From an uncultured Oscillospiraceae bacterium (GTDB lineage: Bacteria > Bacillota > Clostridia > Oscillospirales > Ruminococcaceae): DNA of 40,899 bases. The notes beneath the pieces were generated by a model, which saw only the letters and a program-made list of their open reading frames with translations, made no database searches and had not been told where the DNA came from. Positions 7,297 to 15,979 of the stretch are shown piece after piece (the first letter of the stretch is position 1; each line of letters begins with the position of its first letter). The DNA lies in NCBI GenBank assembly GCA_949741215.1, contig CATJLA010000089.1, forward strand, positions 1-40,899, read 5' to 3'. The translations under genes were made by a program, and so were the position numbers.

Positions 7297-7831
7297 ATGT
7301 CAAAAGAAGAACTCGGCCTTGCTCTGCCAGACCAAAGCTTTGCCCGGGAATACGAACGGGTTATGGACCGTTGGGAGGCTTTGGAAACCAATATCCAGCC
7401 GGCGTTGCTGCGCCGGTACAGCAGTACGCTGAAAGGCAATGTTCCTTACGAAAAATGGATTCAGTGGTGTGAGGACTACAGGATCTATGCTTTCCACAAA
7501 AGTTCCGGCTTCCCTTCATTTTCTTATCAATGCTCAGAAAGAGATTTTTGGGGTAATTGTTATCAATCATGGCAGTACATATCGGGGACATTTACACGCG
7601 GGGATTGTTCCATGGCACAGAGGCAAGGGGTATGGGACAATTATGCTGCGGTTAGCTCTGGAGCGCTGTCTGGAAATGGGGATCGACCGGGTGCAGATTG
7701 TTTCTCGGAAAGAAAATACCGCTGCCATTGAAACGATTTTGCGTAACGGCGGAGTGCTTTTGGAGGAGTTTTGTGAGGACAGGCAGTACTCTCTCCGCTT
7801 TGAAATAAAAATAGCTGCAGATGCGGAATAG
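7297..7831 (+). pseudogene. GNAT-family acetyltransferase, frameshifted
   Basis: Two overlapping frames together give one GNAT-like protein. The first (7297 on) supplies the N-terminus through WIQWCEDYR. The second carries the core from about 7485: VPASLHFLINAQKEIFGVIV, HAGIVPWHRGKGYGTIML (the acetyl-CoA pyrophosphate loop, RGKGYG) and the C-terminal NTAAIETILRNGGVLLEEF. Going from the first to the second needs a one-base shift near 7470-7495. No good ribosome-binding site precedes either start. It is either a recent pseudogene or a sequencing error. The full-length ancestor would be about 175 aa. Confidence 0.75.
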
Positions 7832-7875
7832 AGTTTGAAGAATCAGGGAGGCAGGACGTCCCCAAAATGAAAAAG

Positions 7876-7908
7876 AAAAGCCGTTGGTTGGCCGCCGGCG
7901 GCTTTTGC
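7876..7908 (+). terminator. Terminator after the GNAT gene
   Basis: AAAAGCCGTTGG (7876-7887) pairs with CCGGCGGCTTTT (7895-7906) through a 12-bp stem with two G-U pairs, ending in TTTT. A GGCAGGACGTCCCC element lies just before it (7852-7865). Confidence 0.75.
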
Positions 7909-7937
7909 ATTTTCTCTGAAAATCTTTGTTTTGTTAT

Positions 7938-7966
7938 TTTACAATTAAATCCAGAAATGCTATAAT
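7938..7966 (+). promoter_or_regulatory. Promoter of tex
   Basis: TTTACA (7938-7943), a 17-bp spacer and TATAAT (7961-7966). The predicted start near 7973 places the parS palindrome inside the untranslated leader. Confidence 0.75.
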
Positions 7967-7992
7967 AAACAAACAAGCGTTTTCAGCAAAAA

Positions 7993-8008
7993 TGTTTCAC
8001 GTGAAACA
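7993..8008. promoter_or_regulatory. parS: parS site 1 (ParB-binding palindrome)
   Basis: TGTTTCACGTGAAACA is a perfect 16-bp palindrome matching the conserved chromosomal parS consensus TGTTNCACGTGAAACA. It lies between the tex promoter and the tex start codon. Two more identical copies are in the window. Confidence 0.92.
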
Positions 8009-8047
8009 ATCGTTCTTTTTGCAAACTAAAATGAAAGGACTGCGCAT

Positions 8048-10195
8048 ATGATAGACACAACCGCCGTTTTGGCAAAGGAATTTTCGGTTCAGCCCTGGCA
8101 GGTGCAAAGCGCCGTGGAGCTGATGGATGAGGGGTGCACCATCCCCTTTATTGCACGGTACCGCAAGGAGAAAACCGGCTCGCTGGACGACCAGCTGCTG
8201 CGGGAGCTTGCAGACCGGCTGGAATACCTGCGGAACCTGGAAAAACGCAAGGAGGAGGTTCTGGCTACTATAACCGAGCAGGAAAAACTGACTCCGGAGC
8301 TGCAAAAGTCCATTGAAAATGCCGTGACGCTGGCGGAAGTGGAGGATCTGTATCGTCCCTTTAAGCCAAAACGGAAAACCAGGGCCTCTGTAGCCAGGGA
8401 GCGGGGCCTGGAGCCATTGGCCAGGCTGATTGAGGCGCAGAAGCTTACTCCCGACCAGCTTATAAAAGAGGCCCAAGCCTTTGTAAACCCGGAAAACGAG
8501 CTGGAAACCCCCGAGCAGGCCCTGGAGGGAGCGAAGGATATTTTGGCGGAGGAGCTTTCGGACAATGCGGAAATCCGGGGGCTTTTGCGGGAATACTATT
8601 GGCGGAACGCCCAGCTTGCCGCCGAGGGGGACGATGAAAAGGAAAGCGTGTACCGCAGCTACTATCATTTTAGCGAGCCGGTTGCCAAGCTGCCCGGGCA
8701 TCGGATTCTTGCCATTGACAGAGGAGAGCGGGAGGGCTTTTTAAAGGTTTCGGTGACGGTAGAGCTCCGGTATGCCTGCGGCCTGATAGAGGGCCGGGTG
8801 ATTACCGGGAAGGGCGACGTCACACAGCTGATGAGAGAGACGGTGGAGGACAGCTTTACCCGGTTGATACACCCCTCGCTGGAAAGGGAAACCCGTTCTG
8901 CCCTAACCGAGCAGGCGGCGGAGCAGGCGATCAAGGTGTTTGCGGTGAATTTGGAGCAGCTTTTGATGCAGCCCCCGGTAAAAGGCACCGTTACCCTGGG
9001 GCTGGACCCTGCTTACCGCACCGGCTGCAAAATTGCGGTGGTGGACCAAACCGGCAAGGTGGTGGATACCACTGTGATTTACCCTACCCCGCCGCAAAAA
9101 AAGGTGGAGGAGGCCAAGCGGGTAATGAAGGCCCTGATAAAAAAGCATGGAGTTACCACCATTGCCATTGGCAACGGCACAGCCTCCCGAGAGTCGGAGC
9201 AGTTTGTGGCGGAGCTGCTCCATGAGCTGGATACCCCTGCCGCATATATGATTGTCAGTGAGGCGGGGGCTTCGGTCTACTCGGCCTCCAAGCTGGCGGC
9301 AGAGGAATTCCCGGAGTATGATGTCTCCCTGCGCAGCGCTGTTTCCATTGCCCGGCGCTTGCAGGACCCCTTGGCAGAGCTGGTGAAAATTGACCCTCAG
9401 GCAATTGGCGTGGGGCAGTACCAGCACGATATGCCGAAAAAGCAGCTGAGCGGCGCGCTTTCCGGCGTGGTAGAGCACTGTGTAAATACTGTGGGGGTGG
9501 ATTTGAACACCGCTTCTCATTCTTTGCTTTCTTATGTGGCGGGAATCAATGGTACTGTTGCCAAAAATATTCTTGCCTACCGGGAGGAAAACGGCATGTT
9601 CCACAGCCGTAAGGAACTGCTGAAGGTGCCTAAGCTGGGCAAAAAGGCCTTTGAGCAGTGCGCGGGCTTCCTGCGGGTGCCGGAAAGCGACGAGCTGCTG
9701 GACCATACCGCTGTGCATCCGGAAAGCTACCCTGCCGCGAAAAAGCTGCTGAAGCGCTGTAAAACCGATCCGGAAAAGGGCGGCTTAAAGGAGCTGGAGC
9801 GGGCGGCCGACGCGATTGGGCTGGAAACCCTGGCCCAGGAGCTGGAAATCGGCGCGCCTACCCTGCGGGATATGATCCAGGAGCTGACGCGCCCCGGCAG
9901 GGACCCCCGGGATGAGCTGCCTAAGCCTGTTTTGCGCACTGACGTCCTGGAAATGAAGGATTTGAAGGAAGGCATGGTTTTAACCGGCACGGTGCGCAAC
10001 GTGATCGACTTTGGCGCTTTTGTGGACATTGGCGTTCATGAGGACGGTTTGGTGCATATTTCTCAGATTTGCAATCGGTTTATCCGCCACCCCTCCGAGG
10101 TTTTGAAGGTGGGGGACGTGGTAAAGGTAAAGGTGCTGGGTGTGGATCTGCAGAAAAAGCGGATATCCCTTACAATGAAACAGCTGGATCAGTAG
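8048..10195 (+). CDS. tex: Tex-family S1 RNA-binding transcription accessory protein
   Basis: A 715-aa protein of standard Tex length. Order: N-terminal helical Tex region (about 1-200, with IPFIARYRKEKTGSLDD), YqgF/RNase H-like domain (about 315-440, LGLDPAYRTGCKIAVVD), helix-hairpin-helix repeats (about 485-560, including YVAGINGTVAKNILAYREEN and VPKLGKKAFEQCAGFLRV) and a C-terminal S1 domain (about 640-712, LTGTVRNVIDFGAFVDIGVH). Tex binds nucleic acid and affects transcription and gene expression in several bacteria. AAAGGA lies 10 nt before the ATG. A parS sits in its leader. Confidence 0.95.
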   Translation: MIDTTAVLAKEFSVQPWQVQSAVELMDEGCTIPFIARYRKEKTGSLDDQLLRELADRLEYLRNLEKRKEEVLATITEQEKLTPELQKSIENAVTLAEVEDLYRPFKPKRKTRASVARERGLEPLARLIEAQKLTPDQLIKEAQAFVNPENELETPEQALEGAKDILAEELSDNAEIRGLLREYYWRNAQLAAEGDDEKESVYRSYYHFSEPVAKLPGHRILAIDRGEREGFLKVSVTVELRYACGLIEGRVITGKGDVTQLMRETVEDSFTRLIHPSLERETRSALTEQAAEQAIKVFAVNLEQLLMQPPVKGTVTLGLDPAYRTGCKIAVVDQTGKVVDTTVIYPTPPQKKVEEAKRVMKALIKKHGVTTIAIGNGTASRESEQFVAELLHELDTPAAYMIVSEAGASVYSASKLAAEEFPEYDVSLRSAVSIARRLQDPLAELVKIDPQAIGVGQYQHDMPKKQLSGALSGVVEHCVNTVGVDLNTASHSLLSYVAGINGTVAKNILAYREENGMFHSRKELLKVPKLGKKAFEQCAGFLRVPESDELLDHTAVHPESYPAAKKLLKRCKTDPEKGGLKELERAADAIGLETLAQELEIGAPTLRDMIQELTRPGRDPRDELPKPVLRTDVLEMKDLKEGMVLTGTVRNVIDFGAFVDIGVHEDGLVHISQICNRFIRHPSEVLKVGDVVKVKVLGVDLQKKRISLTMKQLDQ

Positions 10196-10229
10196 GCTGT
10201 CCCCCAAAAAACAAGACAGGAGATACAGT

Positions 10230-10694
10230 GTGAAAGAAGAAAAGAAAGTCAGCCGGAAAGCACTGGCGGTCTGGCGTATCCGGATTGGGCTGCTGGCGTT
10301 TTTTCCCGCCTTCATCACCTTTTTCTTTTGGGCGCCTTGGTCGGTGGTATGGCAGGTGTTTACCGCCCTTTGGGTGCTGGGTGTGGCGGTGATGTTCTGG
10401 ATTTATTACCCCATTAAGTACAACAAGCTTGCTTATTTGTTGACAGGGCAGGCCTTTGTGTTGCACTGCGGCGTAATTTATACCCGAGTAAAGGCTATTT
10501 ACCGGGAGAATATCCAGTTTGCAACGATTGCCTCCGGCCCGGTGCAGCGGCTTTTGGGGGTGTGTACCCTATACCTGGTTTCGGCCGGCGGGGGGATTCA
10601 TGTAAGCTGCCTGGAGCAGGAGGAAGCAGTTCGTCTGCAAAACCTGCTTTGCCCAGAGGTTGCCCCCGATGCCCGAGAGGAGGGCCCGCTATGA
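10230..10694 (+). CDS. PH-domain membrane protein, YdbS-like
   Basis: A 154-aa protein with two adjacent transmembrane segments at about 17-60 (GLLAFFPAFITFFFW and VFTALWVLGVAVMFWIYYPI) and a bacterial PH-like domain (bPH2, formerly DUF304) after them (YKLTGQ-type strand AYLLTGQAFVLHCGVIY, then IYRENIQFATIASGPVQRL). The GTG start at 10230 has AGGAG 7 nt upstream. The stop overlaps the start of the next gene by 4 bp (ATGA), which implies translational coupling. YdbS/YdbT-type pairs occur together in Bacillus. Their role is not well defined. Confidence 0.85.
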   Translation: MKEEKKVSRKALAVWRIRIGLLAFFPAFITFFFWAPWSVVWQVFTALWVLGVAVMFWIYYPIKYNKLAYLLTGQAFVLHCGVIYTRVKAIYRENIQFATIASGPVQRLLGVCTLYLVSAGGGIHVSCLEQEEAVRLQNLLCPEVAPDAREEGPL

Positions 10695-12163
10695 GCCGCC
10701 GGCAGGGGTTTCGGCACCCGCATCCTATCAGTATTGTTACCCACATCTCCCGTTTTTTGTTTTTGCTTTTGATACCATTGGTTCGGGGCCTGCTGCTCTC
10801 ACTGCAGGGAGGATTTGGCCAGTGGTTGGCAGGCAGCTGGGTGGATATTCTGATGATGACGCTGATTTCATGCATCGGCGTGCTGGAATGGCTGATGAGT
10901 GGCTATCGCTGGGGGGAGGGCCGGCTGGAGTTCTATACCGGCATTTTTTTTCGGAGAAGCATCTGTATTCCCCTTTGCAGGACGTCCTGCGTCAGTATAA
11001 TCCACCACTACTATTTAAGGCCCTTTGGTGTGGTAAGGCTGCAGGCCGATACCCCCGGAGGCTCCTGGAACCGGGCGGATTTTTCGATTTTGCTGAAAAA
11101 GGAGGAGGCCAACCGCCTGTTTGACGCCCTGGAGCGGCAGGAGGAGGACTTTCTCTCCCGGGAATACCGGCCCAGGGGGCTGTATGTAGCGGTGCTTTCC
11201 GCTTTGCTTTCCAACTCCTTTGCGGGGATATTGTTTGCCTCCACGGCAATTTCCCAGGCCGGTAAGCTGCTGGGTAAGGAGTTTGCCGACAGGATTTACG
11301 GCACCCTGGAGCAGATTACCCGGCTGCTGGCCTTTGGGATTCCCCCGGCGGCGGCCGCTATTGGCTACCTGCTGCTGGGCGGATGGCTGCTGGCCTTTTT
11401 AGTGAATGGCGCAAGACATAAAAATTTCGCCGCCGTCCGCAAAAAGGAAAGCTTAGTGATTCACAGCGGCATTTTAACCCACCGGGATTATTTTTTACCC
11501 TTTGGCCAGATTAACTACCTGGACATTCGGCAGTCGGTTACCACCAGGGCGTTGCGGTTGTACTCGGTGTTTTTGCAAACCGCCGGCTATGGCAAAAATA
11601 AGGACGATCTTTCGGCGCTGATTCCTGCCTGCAACAAGAAGGAGCTTCATAAAACCTTAAAGCTGCTCTGCCCGGAATTTCAAGTGACCGAGCGTGCCTT
11701 AAAGCCTAACTTTGGAGCTCTGCTTAAATTTATCAACGATGCTTTATGGCCCAGCCTGCTGCTGCCGGTGGTGGCCTGGCTTGTCAGCTTATGGCTGCCG
11801 GATTGGTCGGATTTTATTTGGTATACCGGATGGATGGCAACCGTGCCTGCCATATGGTTTTTGCTGGTACGGCTGTTTGACTTTGCCACCTCCGGCCTAT
11901 CCCGCAACGGGGATATGTTTACCCTGCGCTACTCCCACTTTTATTACCTGCACACCATTGTTCTGCCCAAAAACCGGATGGCAGGCTTCTGCCTGCGCCA
12001 ATCCATCCTCCAAAGGCAGGACGGCCGCTGCGATATTTTAGTATACAGCCGCAGTGAGGGACGAAAACGCCATCACCTGAGAAACCTGCTGAAAAAGGAC
12101 GCTGCCGCGCTGTTTGGTATCCCTCAGGCATACCGGGAAAAACCGAAGAAAAGGAGGACTTAG
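10691..12163 (+). CDS. PH-domain membrane protein, YdbT-like
   Basis: About 490 aa with repeated bPH2 units separated by paired transmembrane helices: helices at about 18-75, first PH unit about 75-150 (IPLCRTSCVS, then RPFGVVRLQADTPGG), helices at about 165-240, second PH unit about 250-330 (VIHSGILTHRDYFLPFGQIN), helices at about 355-415 and a third unit at the C-terminus. The frame remains open upstream, but the ATG at 10691 overlaps the previous stop and has GAGGAGG upstream, so I use it. A perfect 14-bp palindrome GCAGGACGTCCTGC lies within the coding sequence at 10977-10990. Cotranscribed with the YdbS-like gene. Confidence 0.85.
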   Translation: MSRRQGFRHPHPISIVTHISRFLFLLLIPLVRGLLLSLQGGFGQWLAGSWVDILMMTLISCIGVLEWLMSGYRWGEGRLEFYTGIFFRRSICIPLCRTSCVSIIHHYYLRPFGVVRLQADTPGGSWNRADFSILLKKEEANRLFDALERQEEDFLSREYRPRGLYVAVLSALLSNSFAGILFASTAISQAGKLLGKEFADRIYGTLEQITRLLAFGIPPAAAAIGYLLLGGWLLAFLVNGARHKNFAAVRKKESLVIHSGILTHRDYFLPFGQINYLDIRQSVTTRALRLYSVFLQTAGYGKNKDDLSALIPACNKKELHKTLKLLCPEFQVTERALKPNFGALLKFINDALWPSLLLPVVAWLVSLWLPDWSDFIWYTGWMATVPAIWFLLVRLFDFATSGLSRNGDMFTLRYSHFYYLHTIVLPKNRMAGFCLRQSILQRQDGRCDILVYSRSEGRKRHHLRNLLKKDAAALFGIPQAYREKPKKRRT

Positions 12164-12166
12164 CCT

Positions 12167-13633
12167 ATGAAGAACCGCCGCTTCCAGTGGATTTTGCTGG
12201 ACGCCGACCAAACCCTGTTTGATTTTCATAAAGCGGAGAAAACCGCCCTTTCCTGCCTGCTGGAGGAATACGGACTCCCCGGCGGAAAAGAAACCCAGGC
12301 CCTTTACCATGAGATTAACGGCTGCTTATGGAAGCAGTTTGAACTGGGGGAGGTTACTCGGACACAGCTGCAGCGGCTTCGGTTTGAGCGCCTGCTTGCC
12401 GCTTTGGGGATGTTTGACGGCCCCGCGCCAGAGGAGATGAACAGCCGGTATCTGGACTTTCTTTCTCAAGGGGCCTACCTGCTGCCGGGGGCGGAACTGC
12501 TTTGCAAAGCCCTGTTTGAGGCGGGCTATCGGCTTGCTATCATTACCAATGGCATTTCCCGCAGCCAGCATGCCCGGTTTGCGGCCTCCCCCCTGCAGCC
12601 CTATTTTGAAAAGCTGTTTGTCTCAGAGGATTTGGGCTGCCAAAAGCCCCAAAAAGAGTACTTTGACAAGGTTTGTGCAGAAATCGGGCTTGCGGACCGC
12701 TCTCAGGCACTGATTGTAGGGGATTCTTTAAGCTCCGATATACAAGGGGGACATAACAGCGGCATTCCCACCTGCTGGTTTTGCCAGGAGCCCCAGAGCG
12801 TACCGGAGCAGCCTTGTCCTGACTACATAATTACCCATTTAACCCAGCTGCCCTGCCTGCTGTGGGGCCTTGGGGACGAAACTGCTGCCTATGGCTGGGA
12901 GACCTTGGGAGAAAACTTAAGCATCTGTGTCTCCCCCGACCATAAGTTTGGGACCGACAGCTTTTTGCTGGCCGACTTTGCCGCCCCCAAACGGAAGGAA
13001 ACCGCCTGCGATTTGGGGACTGGCTGCGGGATTATTCCGCTGCTGTGGTTTAGAAGGCGGTTGGACGCCCCCCGGCAGGCCTTTGGGGTGGAGCTGCAGC
13101 AAAAAGGCGTTTTTCAGCTTACCCAAACAATAAACCGCCATCGGGAGCTTGTGGGCCGGATCACCGGTATCCACAGTGATTTGAAGGAGCTTGCCGGCAA
13201 GCTGCCTGCCGGGGGTTTTGATGTCGTCACCTGCAACCCGCCCTATAAACCGGCTCAAACCGGGATTTTAAGCAGGTCTGATCCGGATAAAATTGCCCGG
13301 CATGAAACGGCCTGTACCATCGGGGACGTATCTGCTGCGGCAGCCCGGCTTTTACGGTTTGGGGGCAGGCTTTGCCTTTGCCAGCGACCGGAGCGGCTTA
13401 CCGATGTGCTGGAGGCTCTGCGTCAAAACGGCTTGGAGCCAAAGCGGCTGCGGTTTGTGCAGCAACGGCAGGAAAAAGCGCCCTGGCTCTTTTTGGTGGA
13501 GGCCCGCAAAGGAGGCAAGCCCTTTTTAAGGGTGGAGCCGCCCCTTTTGGTGGAGGGAGAAGGCGGTTTTTCCCCAGAGCTTTTACGAATTTACCAGTAC
13601 GACCATAACCTTGCGGGGAAGGATGGACAGTGA
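12167..13633 (+). CDS. Fusion of HAD phosphatase and TrmN6-type methyltransferase
   Basis: 488 aa, two enzymes in one frame. Residues 1 to about 232 form a YjjG-like HAD phosphatase: LLDADQTLFDF (nucleophile Asp), IITNG, GCQKPQKEYF (Lys) and GDSLSSDI (acidic motif). Residues of about 242-488 form a class I methyltransferase like YabB/TrmN6, which methylates N6 of A37 in tRNA1(Val): GWETLGENLSI, FGTDSFLLADFA, CDLGTGCGIIPLL (SAM loop) and CNPPYKP (NPPY catalytic motif). YabB precedes rsmI in many Firmicutes, and rsmI follows here with a 4-bp overlap. The linker (LGDETAA) is encoded by GGGGACGAAACTGC, which looks like an intergenic element found elsewhere in the window. The partners are normally separate genes. 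Confidence 0.88.
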   Translation: MKNRRFQWILLDADQTLFDFHKAEKTALSCLLEEYGLPGGKETQALYHEINGCLWKQFELGEVTRTQLQRLRFERLLAALGMFDGPAPEEMNSRYLDFLSQGAYLLPGAELLCKALFEAGYRLAIITNGISRSQHARFAASPLQPYFEKLFVSEDLGCQKPQKEYFDKVCAEIGLADRSQALIVGDSLSSDIQGGHNSGIPTCWFCQEPQSVPEQPCPDYIITHLTQLPCLLWGLGDETAAYGWETLGENLSICVSPDHKFGTDSFLLADFAAPKRKETACDLGTGCGIIPLLWFRRRLDAPRQAFGVELQQKGVFQLTQTINRHRELVGRITGIHSDLKELAGKLPAGGFDVVTCNPPYKPAQTGILSRSDPDKIARHETACTIGDVSAAAARLLRFGGRLCLCQRPERLTDVLEALRQNGLEPKRLRFVQQRQEKAPWLFLVEARKGGKPFLRVEPPLLVEGEGGFSPELLRIYQYDHNLAGKDGQ

Positions 13634-14472
13634 ATATGGCAGGAAAATTATATGTGGTAGGCACCCCCATTGGCAATTTGTCGGACATGTCCCCCCGGGG
13701 GCTTGAAACACTGCGGCAGGTGGATTTTATTGCCGCCGAGGATACCCGGGTTACCCTGAAGCTGCTCAACCACTTTGACATCAAAAAGCCTCAGATCAGC
13801 TACCACGAGCACAACATCCGGGAAAAAGGGGAACAGATTACTGCCCGGATTTTGGCGGGGGAAAGCTGCGCCATTGTTACCGACGCCGGAATGCCCTGCA
13901 TCTCCGACCCGGGAGAGGACCTGGTGCGGCTGTGTGCCCAGTTGGGGATTGAAGCAGTGGTGGTGCCCGGCCCCAGCGCGGTGATTTCCGCTTTGGCGGT
14001 TTCGGGGCTTGCAACCTCCCGCTTTGCCTTTGAGGGCTTTTTAACGGTGAGCCGAAAACGCCGGTATGAGCGCTTGGAGCAGCTAAAGGACGATCCCCGT
14101 ACCTTGATTTTCTACGAGGCGCCCCATAAGCTGAATACAACCCTGAACGACCTGCTTGCCGTGTTTGGGGATCGAAAGATTTCCCTGTGCAGGGAGCTTA
14201 CCAAGCTGCATGAGGAGACGGTGCGCACTACCGTCGCCCAGGCGGTGGCTTACTATGGGGAAAACAAGCCCAAAGGGGAGTTTGTTCTGGTGGTGGAGGG
14301 CGCGCCGGAAACCGCCCCCCAGCCGGAGGAGGAACAAACCTTGGAGCAGGCGGTGGAGCAGGTAGCCGCCTTGCAGGAGGCGGGGCTTTCTCTAACCGAG
14401 GCCGCCAAGCAGGTGGCAAAGCAAACAGGATATCAAAAGCAGGAGCTTTATAAGCGGGCCACAGAGCGCTGA
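13630..14472 (+). CDS. rsmI: 16S rRNA (cytidine1402-2'-O)-methyltransferase
   Basis: 280 aa. RsmI 2'-O-methylates C1402 in the ribosomal P site. Seen: GKLYVVGTPIGNLSDMSPRG (N-terminal SAM-binding motif of tetrapyrrole-methylase-fold enzymes), AAEDTRVT, TDAGMPCISDPG, VVPGPSAVISAL, FEGFLT, FYEAPHK and CRELTKLHEE. The C-terminal tail (about 235-280) is the usual small helical domain. The GTG start overlaps the TGA of the fusion gene; an ATG two codons later is possible. Its position after the TrmN6 part keeps the YabB-YabC arrangement known from Bacillus. Confidence 0.95.
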   Translation: MNMAGKLYVVGTPIGNLSDMSPRGLETLRQVDFIAAEDTRVTLKLLNHFDIKKPQISYHEHNIREKGEQITARILAGESCAIVTDAGMPCISDPGEDLVRLCAQLGIEAVVVPGPSAVISALAVSGLATSRFAFEGFLTVSRKRRYERLEQLKDDPRTLIFYEAPHKLNTTLNDLLAVFGDRKISLCRELTKLHEETVRTTVAQAVAYYGENKPKGEFVLVVEGAPETAPQPEEEQTLEQAVEQVAALQEAGLSLTEAAKQVAKQTGYQKQELYKRATER

Positions 14473-14518
14473 CGATGCGCGATGTCCCAAAGAGAAAACA
14501 GGAGAGGCGGGAAACAGA

Positions 14519-15145
14519 ATGAACATACTGATTATCGGGTGCAGGCGGGCAGGCTCCAGTTTGGCCAACCGGCTGGACCAGCTGGGGCATGACGTCTCGG
14601 TAGTGGATGCCGACCCGGAGACCTTTGAGTTTTTAGACAGCGCTTTTACCGGCTTTACCCTGGCCGGCAACCCTATCGACCAGGAAACCCTGCGGGCCGC
14701 CGGCATTGAAGGCTGTGACGCGGCTGCGGCGGTTACGCCGGATGACAATACCAATATCATGGCGGCCCAATTAGCTGCGGAGATTTTCCATGTACCCAAG
14801 GTAATTGCCCGGGTGACTGACCCGGACAGGGAAACGATTTATTCCCGTATGGGGATGATCACCGTATGCCCCACCAATCTTTCGGTCCATGCCCTTTCCA
14901 GCGCTTTGCTGGAGGATTCCGACGTAAAGCAGCTGAGCTTTGACAATGCTACCGTCTCCTTTTCCCGCATTCATCCCAGCAAAGGGTACCTGGGCAGAAC
15001 GGTGGGGGATTTGACGGACCGCCAGGGGGAGGAGCAGCTTTTTGCCATTCAGCGCCCCGGCGAGGGGATTTATCTTGCCAGCCAGAAGCCCTATTGGGTG
15101 ATTGAACAGGAGGATTACCTGATCTTCGCCCAGGTGATTGACTGA
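14519..15145 (+). CDS. TrkA/KtrC-like RCK protein with altered nucleotide loop
   Basis: A 208-aa RCK protein: TrkA-N Rossmann domain (1 to about 130) and TrkA-C domain (about 140-208). These cytoplasmic subunits gate K+ transporters of the Trk/Ktr type in response to nucleotides. The first strand reads IIGCRRAG, whereas the canonical GxGxxG has Gly where Arg4 of this motif lies. The acidic end of strand 2 (VVDADPE) is kept. Nucleotide binding may therefore be weakened. A second, canonical RCK protein follows after 16 bp. AGGAGAGG precedes the ATG. Confidence 0.85.
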   Translation: MNILIIGCRRAGSSLANRLDQLGHDVSVVDADPETFEFLDSAFTGFTLAGNPIDQETLRAAGIEGCDAAAAVTPDDNTNIMAAQLAAEIFHVPKVIARVTDPDRETIYSRMGMITVCPTNLSVHALSSALLEDSDVKQLSFDNATVSFSRIHPSKGYLGRTVGDLTDRQGEEQLFAIQRPGEGIYLASQKPYWVIEQEDYLIFAQVID

Positions 15146-15161
15146 TGGGGAGGACAAGCAG

Positions 15162-15836
15162 ATGAAAGTAATTGTAGTAGGCGGCGGCAAGGTGGGCTTT
15201 TATCTTGCAAAAACATTGGGGGAACACGGCCATAAGCCGGTGCTGATTGAGCGGAACAAAGCCCTGTGCAGCCATGTGGCAAATCAGCTGGATATGCCCG
15301 TGGTATGGGGGGACGGCACCATGCTGGAAACGCTGGAAGCAGCGGGGGCAGCTGATGCGGACGCTTTTGTCAGTGTAACAGGGCGGGATGAGGATAACCT
15401 GATTGCCTGCCAGATGGCTAAGCAGCAATATGGCATCCCCCGTACAGTGGCCCGGGTAAATAACCCTAAAAACAAAGAAGTTATGCGGAAATTAGGGGTG
15501 GATATCCCTATCAGCAGCACCGATAACATTGCCCGGATGCTGGAGCGGGAGATTGATGCTTCCGCTATCAAAGAGCTGATTTCCATCAACGGGGGAGAGG
15601 CTTCCATCAATGAGCTGCAGATCCCGGAAAACTACCCCCTCAGCGGCTCCACCCTCACGGAGCTGAAGCCTCCGGCAGGGTCAGTTATTATTTCCATTAT
15701 CCGGGATGGCGCCCTGATTGTTCCCCGAGGCAAAACCCAAATTTTAAGCGGGGACAAGATCATTGCCTTAGTGCAGGGAGAAGCGCTGCATGACTTCCAG
15801 GAAAAGATGATGCTTTTAGAGGAGCAGGACCGGTAA
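15162..15836 (+). CDS. TrkA/KtrA-like K+ transport RCK subunit
   Basis: About 224 aa with a canonical TrkA-N Rossmann domain (VVGGGKVGFYLAKTL, then VLIERNK at strand 2, GDGTMLETLEAAG, VTGRDEDNLIACQMAK) and a TrkA-C domain from about 140 (LPEN-like IPENYPLSGSTLTELKPP). GGGAGG lies 8 nt before the ATG at 15162; a longer frame from 15138 lacks such a site. No TrkH/KtrB channel gene lies in the window, so the partner must be elsewhere. A terminator follows. Confidence 0.9.
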   Translation: MKVIVVGGGKVGFYLAKTLGEHGHKPVLIERNKALCSHVANQLDMPVVWGDGTMLETLEAAGAADADAFVSVTGRDEDNLIACQMAKQQYGIPRTVARVNNPKNKEVMRKLGVDIPISSTDNIARMLEREIDASAIKELISINGGEASINELQIPENYPLSGSTLTELKPPAGSVIISIIRDGALIVPRGKTQILSGDKIIALVQGEALHDFQEKMMLLEEQDR

Positions 15837-15869
15837 TCCTACCTCCCGCACACAGCTTACAAGGACGTC

Positions 15870-15895
15870 AAAGCCGCTCGCAGAGCGGCTTTTGC
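15870..15895 (+). terminator. Terminator after the TrkA-like genes
   Basis: AAGCCGCTC and GAGCGGCTT form a 9-bp stem with loop GCA, ending in TTTTG. A GGACGTC element lies just before it (15863-15869). Confidence 0.8.
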
Positions 15896-15979
15896 ATGTC
15901 CTAAAATGACAAAAAGGCGGGAAAAACGGTTTTTTCATAATTTTTGCGGTAAATCTGCAAAAAAAGTTGCAAATTTTCA

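Noticed and set aside
10977-10990. Perfect palindrome GCAGGACGTCCTGC inside the YdbT-like gene
   Set aside because: It lies within a conserved part of the PH domain and is coding. I did not count it as an intergenic copy, though it may still be a binding site.
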